From Schistocephalus solidus (taxonomy: Eukaryota; Platyhelminthes; Cestoda; Diphyllobothriidea; Diphyllobothriidae): DNA of 64,000 nucleotides. This document shows, in pieces, positions 29,626-39,011 of the stretch; the first letter of the stretch is position 1; the number at the start of each line of letters is the position of its first letter. Location of the stretch: assembly GCA_017591395.1 (NCBI GenBank), contig WEDG01005181.1:1-64000 (forward strand), given 5' to 3'. The position numbers and the translations under genes are program-made. The notes under the pieces are model-generated. The model saw only the letters and a program-made list of their open reading frames with translations, was not told where the DNA came from and made no database searches.

Positions 29626-29820
29626 TGATCTCGTGACATCTACTGTCCCGTCTTCGTTTCGACCATGTTGTCTACGATGAATTCCTCCTCTCTTACCTCC
29701 ACTGGTGTTTATAAACAGTAGCTCTGACTGCTATATTATCTTTCACCCGACAAGGAGCGTCCCGAACCCTCATACGTAGTCAGCAACATCTATATTAAGC
29801 AGCCACTCACCTTTCTGCCG

Positions 29821-31085
29821 TTGGATTATCGACAATTTACCGCGGTAGAAGAAAGTTGTTGGCTCCGAGTGGTTCTTAAAGATAACTACTCTTTACTCGT
29901 CGGTTGTGTCTATCGCCCCCCAAATGCAAGCGGGGATTACGATCTCCGTCTCTCACAGGCATTTCATGCCGCAGTTGACCTAAATATGAAGTACTGCTTG
30001 ATTGCAGGTGACTTCAATCTCCCTGAAGTTCATTGGTTTCCACCTTCCGGTCCTGCAAAGTTCGAAAACTTGCTTGAGGCCATAGATACTGGCATGTGGG
30101 ATCAGGTAGTTGATTTTTCCCACCCGAGGATCAAACATACTTGATCTTATCTTCTGCAGAGGTTGTCAGCCATTGTCAGTTTCACCTTTAGACCCACTTG
30201 GGAGTTCAGACCATGCTATAGTTGTTTCTTCACTAGAAATCGAGGCTGATGAAACGTTTTCAAAAAATATAGCTTTTTCCACGATTTCCGATCAGCAAAT
30301 ATGGGGAATTACTAACACATCTTAATTCCCACGATTGGACTAACTTCTTTCTATGTTTGGATGTGAATGTTTGTACTGATACATTCTACCAAGTTCTAGG
30401 TTCACTCATTTCTCGTTTTGTTCCTCGTAAGAAAATAATACATGTCAAGGATGAAGTCTACCTCCCTTTATCTTTCCGCCGTAGATTGCGTAGACTCTCG
30501 CGTCGTTTTCATCGACTAAATGACACTTCCGTCCTGCCATTGATCCAGCAAATCTTTGAACAGGCTAAGAGGCTCTCCGACGAAAAGCGACTAGCTGAAG
30601 AGGTTAACTTTGCCGAAAACCCTTCGTACAATGTTGCAAAACTCTTTTCGCGGACAGTAAAATCGCAGAGAAAAACTCAGTACCCTGTACTTCGAGATGC
30701 TTTTGGAAACCCTATAGCTGACGCTAAGTTGACGGCTGATAGCTTCAATGCTTTCTTGTCTAGAACTTTCAGTGAAAATTCGGTCGCCCCCTTTCCAAAC
30801 GTCCGGGTTTGGACCGGTAACGTGCTCGAAAACATAACTTTCACCCTCTGGGACGTAACCGTAGCCATTCGGCGTTCTCGCCAATCTTACAGTCCTGGAC
30901 CAGAAATTTTAAAACCCTCAATATTAGGACCAGCCTTTATAAAATGTATGTCAGACCTAGTCTGGAATACTGCTCGTTTCTATTTAGCCTTCTGCACGCG
31001 AGTGAACGGAGGAAGATAGAATCAGTCCAGCACTTCTTTACTAAAAAGAGTTATTACTTCAGAGCACATAAACCTGTCCTACCAA
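29821..31085 (+). pseudogene. LINE-A2 EN and RT fragments
   Basis: 29821-30144: RQFTAVEESCWLRVVL, VGCVYRPPNASGDYD, CLIAGDFNLPEVHWFPP (GDFN kept). 30110-30325: GSNILDLIFCRGCQPL and LGSSDHAIVVSSL (SDH kept). 30357-31019: linker FRRRLRRLSRRFHRLNDTSV and RT start NFTLWDVTVAIRRSRQSYSPGP, then fused to KCMSDLVWNTARF (the C-terminal domain in a shifted frame). RT motifs A to C are deleted. A frameshift separates the two EN stretches near 30120. Confidence 0.75.
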
Positions 31086-31259
31086 CAACGCTGTGAGCTT
31101 ACAAGCCCTCGACCCGTTGTGGCTTCGTAGATTACAGAAGGGACTATTTTTTTACTGTTCAAGCTTTTAAACGGTTTTACCTTTAACCCCCTTACATCCC
31201 TGAAACAGCTCGACCACTGTCGATGCACCAATCATAGAGATGTATTCTTATTTCTTCCT

Positions 31260-31469
31260 TTGGCACGCAACGTTAAATACCGTCAGTTTTTTTCGGTAAA
31301 CGCTATAGCAATCTGGAATAAACTACCCAGAAGTATTAAAATTCAGCAAAACTATCCTTTGTTTGCGAGAGCTGTCACTAGTTTTCTACATTCAGGACAC
31401 CTTCCGCGAATTTTGGGTGCTGATTCTCTGGAAGCTCCGTTCCGTTCTGATGGCGTCCACGGACTCTGA
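31260..31469 (+). pseudogene. LINE-A2 RT extreme C-terminus
   Basis: Reads MARNVKYRQFFSVNAIAIWN and KLPRSIKIQQNYPLF, then HSGHLPRILGADSLEAP. Matches A4 at 12947-13156 almost residue for residue. It is the conserved tail of the family A polymerase, preceding the 3' UTR. Confidence 0.65.
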
Positions 31470-31676
31470 ATCCTATGCCGGACTTCATGCTGAAGGCAAT
31501 ATTGCTGGCTCTGCAGTCTGTAATCGGGTTATTCCTCAGTCTACAGCTAGCAGCCGCTCGCCGGCATACTTGCTGCTTGTACAGAAGACCAGATCCACAA
31601 CACCGAAAGGAGAAGTACTACACCGTGCACCTGTGTCAACACTTCCCTGTCCTAAACTTTAATCTGTTCAACAAGC

Positions 31677-31732
31677 TGCAGTTTTTCTCCTGAAAATACT
31701 TTAAAGAACGATCAGGAGTTTTTTTCACTGTC
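31677..31732 (+). other. U-rich internal-loop hairpin, LINE-A2 3' UTR
   Basis: GCAG (31678-31681), T5 (31682-31686), CTCCTGA (31687-31693), short loop, TCAGGAG (31712-31718), T7 (31719-31725), CACTG. The upper stem is 7 perfect pairs. About 55 nt separate it from the TAAA tail. Confidence 0.6.
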
Positions 31733-31800
31733 AGCTTGACCCCCTAATGTATATATCCCTTTTGACCTTGCCTGTAAACTGGCAATAAATAAATAAATAA

Positions 31801-32155
31801 ATAATACTATCCCATTGCATTGAGATATTAATTTTTTAGTTAAGCCGTTTTTTTCTCCTATTTTTTTTAAATTGGCGGCTTGCCGAACTCCGCCTCCGAT
31901 TTAACCCTAGGAGTTTTTTTACTGCTTATTTTCCAGTTCACCGTATACGCCAAAGATTGTTGACTTTTGTTTTAAAAAATGGCAAATATTTTTGAATCGG
32001 ATATGTTTACCATACAACTCATTTCTGCTGTTCATATGGATGCTCAAATAGTGCAGCAATTATCCACTTTGTATTTATTTAAACCATGGTACTAAGTTTG
32101 TAATGATGGGGCCCTCTGGGCCTTAAATATAAAATTTATTTATTATTTATATTTA
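31801..32155 (+). mobile_element. LINE-C copy C1, 3' UTR end and (TTTA)n tail
   Basis: Picks up the C 3' UTR (compare the reverse strand of 34143-34490) right after the A2 tail, continues through the hairpin and GGGGCCCTCTGGGCC, and ends in TTTATTTATT repeats at about 32130-32155. Together with 26968-29790 it forms one copy. D5 begins directly after the tail. Confidence 0.8.
31842..31928 (+). other. U-rich internal-loop hairpin, LINE-C1 3' UTR
   Basis: AAGCCG, T7 (31848-31854), CTCCTA (31855-31860) ... TAGGAG (31908-31913), T7 (31914-31920), ACTGCTT. One lower-stem pair is mutated (GCAG became GCCG). The interior holds a second G/C-rich stem (TTGGCGG with CCGCCTCCGA). Symmetric U7/U7 loop. 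Confidence 0.6.
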
Positions 32156-32157
32156 TA

Positions 32158-33145
32158 AATTGTGGAGGGTCATCGGATCTGATTTCGATGGGCACGCACT
32201 TCAAGAGGATCTCAACTGTCTTAGCAGCTGGTCTGCTCGTTGGCTCTTAAATTTTTACGTTGGGAAGTGTGTGGTGCTAAGACTGCGTACCAGAAGGACC
32301 AGTGAGGAGGATAATTCCTACCAATAAATTCTCAATGGGCAGCCCCTTTCAATTGTTGAGGAGCAGCAGGACCTCGGTGTTCTAATAAAACTCCTCACTT
32401 AAACCATCTCCACAGTGTTTAAAGGCAGCTTAACGCGCTACACAGGTCTTATTTGCGCTCAGACGTGGATTTGTGCAGATTAATAAGGAGCTCTTTCGAA
32501 AAACCTACGGGGTTATTGTTCGATCTCACTTGGAATATGCCGTCCAGGCCAGGCGTCCATGGTTTAAGAAGGATTATCTACAGCTGGAACGAGTGCAGGC
32601 GAGGGCTACGAAGATGGTCAAGAATCTTAGTCATCTGCCTAACGAAGCCAGCCTGGTTGAACTTGATTTGTTTCCTCTAAATTACAGGCAACTACGCGGT
32701 GACCTCATCCAAACCTACCGGATTGTCAGAGGCCGTGATTGTGCGTTAGAATTTGCTGACTTCTTCGAATTGGATGGGACGGAACATCTGCGGGGTCATC
32801 CCTTTAAACTGCAGAGGAAGTTTGTCCACACAGAAGTCCGTCGGAACGCCTTTTCGCAGAGAGTCGTTGGAGCATGGAACGGACTCCCTGACGAGGTGGT
32901 CCTTTCAGAAACTGTTGACACATTTAAATTCAAACTAGATACTCATTTTCTGAGAAACTATTGTCAATATAATGAAGATTGTGTAAACAGTGGCAGGTTG
33001 CGCCTGGCCCACACATATCGATGACCCTACATTTTCATTTGTCAGATATATCACTGTAAACGTTTGTACTATTGACATTTTTGCATGTGAATAGAGAGCT
33101 CAAAGGCGAAAGCCTACTTCCCTCAATAAAGTGACTTAAGTGACT
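32158..33145 (+). mobile_element. LINE-D copy D5, 5' truncated, young-looking
   Basis: Begins GTGGAGGGTCATCGGATC just after the C1 tail, inside RT downstream of FADD, and ends with AAGTGACTTAAGTGACTTAA tail repeats at 33126-33145. It is nearly identical to the D copy in E1 and extends about 120 bp further 5'. Right flank is C6 (minus). Confidence 0.8.
32473..33024 (+). CDS. LINE-D5 RT C-terminal domain, intact 183-codon frame
   Basis: Same frame as 16563-17114 with very few changes (QARRPW for QAWRPW, LPNEAS for LPYEAS, LIQTYR for LIKTYR). Ends at the natural stop 33022-33024, about 100 nt before the tail. Upstream text (32190-32470) has a frameshift where an extra A gives TAATAAAAC. The preserved frame shows recent insertion, not function. 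Confidence 0.75.
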   Translation: MQINKELFRKTYGVIVRSHLEYAVQARRPWFKKDYLQLERVQARATKMVKNLSHLPNEASLVELDLFPLNYRQLRGDLIQTYRIVRGRDCALEFADFFELDGTEHLRGHPFKLQRKFVHTEVRRNAFSQRVVGAWNGLPDEVVLSETVDTFKFKLDTHFLRNYCQYNEDCVNSGRLRLAHTYR

Positions 33146-33490
33146 TAATGGAGGTATTTCATAACCCCGTTTAGAGCAGAATCGACGGTGGAACAGTTGA
33201 GCAATAGATTTGACAGAGTTTGGCTCGCTGAGTGCGCATGATTCCCTCTGTCTGTCCCGTGCAAGCCTAATCTTCGAGACTAATTCAAAAATCTCTGCAA
33301 TCCTTAGATGTACAGATAACGAACTAGCATATTGATCTTATGTTTGCTTCCTCCATTTCTTTAGTCTTGGCAAAAGAAAGTGGGGGACGGTGGATTCCGA
33401 AGTGTAGGGCTTGACAATTTTGGTTGGCACAAATTCCAGGATGTTATTTGAAACGACTGACATGAAGTCAGGAAGACTTGCTATGAGAGT
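33146..33490 (-). mobile_element. LINE-C fragment C6 (EN-RT linker)
   Basis: Matches 42115-42440: minus-strand text FMSVVSNNILEFVPTKIVKP and STVPHFLLPRLKKW (33338-33470). No EN, RT or 3' UTR. D5 abuts one end at the ATTAATGGAGG phrase; the other end is lost into unassigned sequence. Confidence 0.65.
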
Positions 33491-33499
33491 ATTCCTATA

Positions 33500-33770
33500 G
33501 ACTTGAATTACAAAGGGCCGTAAAGGCAAGGACATCTTATGCGGCTATAAATAGTTTGCCTTTGTAACAGGTGGGTAATGAAATTTCTTTCTACATTTCA
33601 CTATTCAGAAGTCTTTGTCAGTTTTTTCTCCTGTATAACATAAAGATAGAAAAAACACTTATAATTATTTATATTCAGGATTTTTTTCACTGCCAGCCTG
33701 ATCCCCACTGAATATTCCATCTGAAAATGCCTGTAAACCGGCATTAAATACAACTACTATTAGTATTATT

Positions 33771-33805
<35 letters not shown>

Positions 33806-33810
33806 ATATA
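33500..33810 (+). mobile_element. LINE-A fragment A3 (3' end) with (ATT)n tail
   Basis: Contains the A hairpin, then CTGAATATTCC, GCCTGTAAACCGGCATTAAAT and an ATT microsatellite at about 33755-33805, the same order as the reverse strand at 45545-45610. Only the last 200-300 bp of the element is present. 5' boundary uncertain. Confidence 0.65.
33616..33696 (+). other. U-rich internal-loop hairpin, LINE-A3 3' end
   Basis: TGTCAG, T6 (33622-33627), CTCCTGTATA ... ATATTCAGGA, T7 (33681-33687), CACTGCCAGC. The upper stem pairs TCCTGTATA with TATTCAGGA with one T/T mismatch. Loop region is A/T-rich. Confidence 0.55.
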
Positions 33811-34142
33811 GGCAGCCGAGTAAATCTTTATGAATTGGAGACTGCATTCATAGGGTGTCTTAAACGATCAATGGATGCCGCGGGATTGCGGGTGCAAAGA
33901 AACCCATCAGAATGCGCATTGCACAGTTTGTTGTAGAATTTCAAATGCGATTGATTTTAAATTTCAAAGATAAGGGGACAATTTTATAAAAACGGTTTTT
34001 GTAGGGGATCAGAAGTCTTTTGAGTCTACGTTTTAGAAAAATGCATATAAACTTGGTCTATTCTCTTAATATAATAGTTTGCCATTCACACTTCGAGTTT
34101 CGATAGAATTTGCCTGCCAATTTTTCATTGTATTCTGATATT
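33811..34142. other. unassigned stretch between A3 and C4
   Basis: No ORF, repeat partner or RNA gene recognised. It could be original host intergenic DNA, the largest such candidate in the first half of the window. Confidence 0.3.
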
Positions 34143-34365
34143 CTTAAATAAATAAATAAATTGTATATTTAAGGCCCAGAGGGCCCCATCATTACAAACT
34201 TTGTACCATGGTTTTAATAAATACAAAGTGGATAATTGCTGCACTATGTGAGCATCCATATGAACAGCAGAAATGAGTTGTATGGTAAACATAACCGATT
34301 CAAAAATATTTGCCATTTTTGAAACAAAAGTCAACAATCTTTGGCACATACAGTGAACTGGAAAA

Positions 34366-34454
34366 GAAGCAGTAAAAAAACTCCTAGGGTTTAAATCGGA
34401 GGCGGAGTTCGGCGAGCCGCCAATTTAAAAAAAATAGGAGAAAAAAACTGCTTC
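34366..34454 (-). other. U-rich internal-loop hairpin, LINE-C4 3' UTR (best-preserved C copy)
   Basis: Sense: GAAGCAG (34454-34448), U7 (34447-34441), CUCCUA ... UAGGAG, U7 (34380-34374), A, CUGCUUC (34372-34366). The lower stem is 7 perfect pairs, the upper 6, and a long interior stem follows (AAAUUGGCGGCUCGCC against GGCGGAGUUCGG-type arms). Symmetric U7/U7 loop. About 210 nt before the tail. Confidence 0.65.
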
Positions 34455-34545
34455 ACTAAAAAATTAATAGCTTAATGCATTGGGATAGTATTATGATGTT
34501 GGTGACTACGTATGAGGGTTCGGGACGCTCCTTGTCGGGTGAGAG

Positions 34546-34841
34546 ATAATATAGCAGTCAGAGCTACTGTTTATAAACACCAGTGGAGGTGAGAGAGGAC
34601 GAAATCATCGTAGACAACATGGTCGAAACGAAGAGGGGACAGTAGAGCTCACGAGATCATCATCGAGATGCGACCTTGCTGACTGTTTAGTCCATAATAT
34701 AGCAGTCAGATCTACTGTTTATAAACACCAGTGGAGGTGAGAGAGGACGAACTCATCGTAGACAACATGGTCGAAACGAAGACGGGACAGTAGATGTCAC
34801 GAGATCATCATCGAGATGCGACCTTGCTGACTGTATAGTCA
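34546..34841 (-). repeat. 148-bp tandem duplication in the C4 3' UTR
   Basis: Unit 1 starts ATAATATAGCAGTCAGAGC at 34546 and unit 2 starts ATAATATAGCAGTCAGATC at 34694, with near-identical text over the full period. C1, C3 and C5 have one unit. A local duplication after or during insertion. Confidence 0.75.
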
Positions 34842-35057
34842 ATCACCAAAGAGGCGAAACCATCAGAACCCACCTCGATCATCAACAGAACCTGGAGACT
34901 ATCGTCAGGGTTGCCAATTCGGAGGTAAGTATGAAGGTTGTCAAGAGTTGGCAATGCTAGTTTAAAAGGAGGGGAAGAAAAAGTAAATGCAAAGATTGAC
35001 TCTGCAGAGGATGATGGAAATATAATAAGAGACCAATATAATATCAAGGGAGCTGCC

Positions 35058-37103
35058 TCAAATACCAGGAGGACCCTTTTCAAAATCCAAAAGTTGTGAG
35101 TTTGGGAAGGAAACAGACAATAAGGACTTTATATCTTCCGAAATTAAATGTTTGCGTAATTTGGTTTTGAAAATAGCTAATGTAGACGACAAGCTAATTT
35201 GCAGTGGTAGATTATTCCATATAAAAGCATATTTGGAGGCAAAAAACTGAGACCGGTTAGTTGTGGAGCTAAGGGGTGTTGAAATGATCATAGAGGAATA
35301 ACAAGTGGCATAGGGTCGATTTACCGGAGTGATAGCGTGAATTCGTGAGAGATTTGGGCTAGAGTTAACGCGAAACAGGAAGCAGAGACCGGCTTCGAGT
35401 CCTCTAACCCACAGAAATTTAATGTTTGCTAACTGGCATCTATCCGTATAGGAAATACTGGATCCAGGGAGAGAAAATAGTCTTCGAGTAAAAACCCTCT
35501 GAACTTTTTTCAATCTTACTGCGGTCAGAGGCGTTCATCAGCGCAAATAGGGGACAGCAGTATTCGAGGAAAGGAAGAACAAACATGCGGTATAGGTTTA
35601 ACTTTATTTCCGGAAGGAAAAACTTATGTGATATAAAACCACATATCTGTGCAGCCTTTGCAGAAATTCGATCTGCATGAGGCGATAATGCTATCTTATT
35701 CGTGTAACTAAGACCTAAGTCTTTTATGGTTGATCGTTCTAAAAGTGTACTATTTTTGAAATACTAGGGGTCCAGGAAGCTTTGCAGGGCCAAAACACAT
35801 GAAACTGCTCTTGGATGGAGAAAATGCCATCTACCAAAGTACAGCTCCAACGTGAGAGCATAAGTAGATTAGTGTTGATTTTGTCAACGCAACTATTAGC
35901 AGTGTCTTTAGAAAATGAATAAATGCACTTGAGATCGGCAGCGTAAACGAAATTTTGTGAATTTGTGAGTAAAGTTGAAATTTCGGTAATGTACAGAATT
36001 AAGAGAAGGGGACCTAGAACGGTGCCTTGAAAAATGCCACTCGTGATCGGCTGAGGCGTCGAATAGCTATTACCTACTAAGACCTTCTGGCTGCGGTTAG
36101 ACAAGTAGGAACCAATGAAGTCAAGGAGAGGAGGCCGGATGCCGAAGGCTTCCAGTTTCACTAGAAGACGTTTGTGCGGTACCTTGTCAAAGGCTTTGCT
36201 CAGGTCAAAGTAGATCACAACCACTGACTGTTGCTCGTTACGAAGAGAAGTGACGAGGTTAAGAAAGCTAAGTGACACATTTCGCATGATCTCCCAGGTA
36301 GAAAACCATATAGCGAGTCACTTAAAAGCTTATTTTCTAGGCAAAAGTCAAGAATTTGATTAAAAATGATTTTTTCAAGACGTTTTGCTAGAGCCGGGGT
36401 TTTGTGAACGCCTCGATAATTATTTACGTCCGAACGAGATCCCGACTTAAGACAGGAAGAATAATAGATGTCTTTCATGAGTCAGGAAAGAATCCGTTTG
36501 AAAGATAAACTAAGAATACATGGCTAAGCAATCGGGGAAAGCTCGGCACTCTCTTAATAACTGAGTTTGGAATACCATCAGTTCCCGAAGAGTGCGAGAT
36601 TTTCAGACGAATTATTTGCATACGAATTATTTCTAAGGAGAAATCAATAGTGCTGATAACATTCAATGAGGATGCCTGAAACGTCGGAACCGGTTCAGAT
36701 TCCATCGTGAGATGATTTGCAAAGAACGCACTAAACAGTTCTGCCTTGTCAGAGTCTTCCAGAACGAAGTTCTTGTCTTCATTTAGTAAAAAAGGAATTT
36801 CATAACCTCGTTTAGAAGAGGATCGATGGCGGAACAGTTGAGCAACAGATTTTGCAGAGTTTGGCTCACTGAGTGCGCAAGATTCCCTCTGTCTGTCACG
36901 TGCAAGACGAATCTTAGAGGCTATTCAAAAATCTCTGCGATCCTTAGATGTACAGATAATGAACTAGTATATTGATCTTTCAGCTGCTTCTTCAATTTCT
37001 TTAGTCGTGGCAAAAGCAAGTGAGGAACGGAGGATTCCGAGACGTAGGGCTTGACTATTTTGGTTGGCACAAGCTCCAGGATGTTATTTCTTATTTTGTT
37101 CAT
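35058..37103 (-). pseudogene. LINE-C4 linker and reverse transcriptase, broken as in C1
   Basis: 36921-37103: NNILELVPTKIVKPYVSESS, LKKLKKQLKDQYTS. 36475-36705: FQASSLNVISTIDFSLEI, HSSGTDGIPNSVIKRV, ending PDS and TGA. 36215-36478: KSGSRSDVNNYRGVHKTPAL, YGFLPGRSCEMCHL. 35739-36287: YFDLSKAFDKVPHKRLLVKL, SGIFQGTVLGPL, FVYAADLKC (YADD to YAAD). 35058-35513: VQRVFTRRLFSLPGSSI, LEAGLCFLFRVNSSP. The TGA and YAAD match C1. Confidence 0.8.
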
Positions 37104-37189
37104 TAACGGTCTTCAACGTTGTACAGTTGCAAACCACTATATTCTCGCTAAAATTTTGCCTTAAGGTTGAGCTTTAATTAATTCCCTAA

Positions 37190-39011
37190 TGTTCTTCAAA
37201 CTCAGATGAGAGCGAAAGCCACGGCTCGCAGAAATCTCTCAGCCTCTGTACCTTCACGTGTCTTAAATAAACCGAGGGTAGCAAGCAGTAATAGCCAATC
37301 TTCTAAAGTTTTTAAGGCTAGGCTGCTTGACATGCCTTGGGTATAAAAGTTTAATGACTAAAGGATGAAATTTTTCCCCATGCTCTGAATTCTAGGAAAT
37401 ATGTCCATTGGGAATATCTCCGACGTTCCACCTAAGCAAAATATCGCCTTCACCTGCTTTCACCGTAGCAGCATCCCCAGTTGTCGTTTATAATTCTACT
37501 AGTAGCCCCCCTATTAAATCCGTGAATCTGGCTTCAGCATCTAGACCATACGCTTCTTCATATGAACGATGTTATCAAAATTTTTCATTTAAATCACCCC
37601 AGGAATGCCGTCAGAGTGACGTGATTCAAAAGCTGAATCCGAATCTGACACAAACTAAAGGTAACATAGTTCCATTAAGTGATATACTGCCTTCTTTTGG
37701 AGCTACTGAGCCTCTAAAATTGAACTCCTCTATAAACCCCAAATGTTCAATTATTAACCCGAATGATTGCTTCTTCCTCACACCGGACACAACCGGACAC
37801 CCTATTTTATTACTCTGCCGATGGTCCGGATAGTAATCATCAACAGCCATTTGCACTCCCAAATAGTCTAGGCTTCCCACAACCTAAGACCAGTTCTTCT
37901 CACGTGAGTCAGTCCAACGCCTATAAACTCCATAGTAGGACCGGGTTCCCACCACCTAATCCTTAAAGCTGCTTGCCCTCCATCAATAATCTCTATCTTC
38001 ATTCTACCCTCCCCATTCCAAGTTAACTACCAATCAGCTTACCCTTGTTTTAACTTTCCTAGCATTCGATCTGCTTTTGAGCCTTTTTTTGCTGATTTTC
38101 CATATCCCAATTGTTCTGGGACAGTTGGCAGTTCGTCTCCAAACAGCAATAAATTACAATCTAATTTCCCATCTCCAAATATTTTTCTAAATGACTATAA
38201 CCCTAGTGCGGTTACTCGAACTACACTAAAAGTCATTATACTTAATTATCACTCTGTTATAAATAAGATGGCTCAACTTAGAGCCATTGCTTTCAAGTTG
38301 AACCACGATTTTTATGCGTAAATGAATCTTGCACCTGTCACTTAATCTCCGACTCGTTGCTTGTCATATACCAGTATGATATCTACAGTCAGGACCACAT
38401 TAGTAAGCGTGATGGGGGTTGTATAATCCATATGAAAGCTTCATTTAAGAACTTACTGTTTGATCTAATTGCCACGTCATTCTCTCGTACTTAATGCTTT
38501 CCCTCTATTATCCTGTCGACCCAAAAAAGGCGATTCTCGGATGCATTTAGAACCCGCCTAATTCATCATCCGATTATTATGCAAAACTTTGTAAAATTTT
38601 TAAATTTGTTTTGGAGTTCAATTTTAACATTGAAATAATCGCTGGAGATTTTAATTTTCCTAAAAGTGACTGGATTTCAAACTTTTGTTCAGCCAGATTT
38701 CATCCTTTCCTAGATACCTTTAATTTTTTGTAAATGGTCTCAGCTGGTCCGTTCGTCAACGAGAGACAATCATATTTTAGACCTGATTTTCACAAACGAC
38801 ATTACTCCCTTCTTCGTTAATTTTAAGCAGGACCTCTTCTAAAGTGAACATACATCAATTCACTGTTGCCTTCCGATTGTCTCTCCGAAAACGTCTAACG
38901 TCGTTCATACTTATCATGCATTCCTCCATTAATAGATGAAGATAAGTAATTCGTTCTCGAAGAATCTGACAAGGCAGAATTGCTTAGTTCTTTCTTAGCA
39001 AATAATCCTAC
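37190..39011 (+). mobile_element. LINE-C copy C7, 5' part
   Basis: Plus-strand ORF1/Pro-rich and EN region. EN text: MAQLRAIAFKLNHDF (about 38265), GGCIIHMKASF, IAGDFNFPKSDWIS (about 38640), RQSYFRPDFHKRHYS-like RDNHILDLIF in another frame. Linker partly deleted near 38920. It is interrupted by B4 at about 39012 and resumes at 41061. Highly mutated. Confidence 0.65.
37408..37833 (+). pseudogene. LINE-C7 Pro/Ser-rich ORF1 region
   Basis: 141-codon open stretch with FTVAASPVVVYNSTSSPP, SASRPYASSYERCY and LNSSINPKCSIINPNDCF. Low-complexity, Ser/Pro/Asn-rich, corresponding to the linker between ORF1 and EN seen at 43268-43519 and 9698-9952. No domain. Open by composition rather than by evident constraint. 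Confidence 0.35.

Larger units (their letters stand above)
26968..29790 (+). mobile_element. LINE-C copy C1, main part
   Basis: 5'-truncated inside EN (PEIDWISKS at about 26973) and colinear through linker, RT and C-terminal region into the 3' UTR, where A2 is inserted at about 29790; the remaining 3' UTR and tail are at 31801-32155. Nearly identical to C4 (34143-37092, minus), including shared inactivating mutations. Confidence 0.85.
29788..31800 (+). mobile_element. LINE-A copy A2, internally deleted, nested in C1
   Basis: Starts in EN (NIYIKQPLTF), runs through the EN C-terminus, linker and RT fingers to SYSPGP at about 30899, then jumps to the C-terminal domain (ILRNFKT-equivalent, about 30905), skipping the RT palm present in A1. 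It ends with the A hairpin and a TAAA tail at 31783-31800. C1 3' UTR resumes directly at 31801, so it is a clean nested insertion. Confidence 0.8.
34143..37092 (-). mobile_element. LINE-C copy C4, linker to tail
   Basis: Minus-strand C element, 5'-truncated in the linker (AATAACATCCTGGAGC at 37092) and complete to the (TTTA)n tail at 34143-34160. It is about 99 percent identical by eye to C1 over RT. It carries a 148-bp tandem duplication in the 3' UTR (34546-34841) that C1 lacks. Flanks differ from those of C1, so it is an independent insertion. Confidence 0.85.

Noticed and set aside
33665..33847. Ile-rich minus-strand frame
   Set aside because: It is translation of the (ATT)n microsatellite tail of A3.
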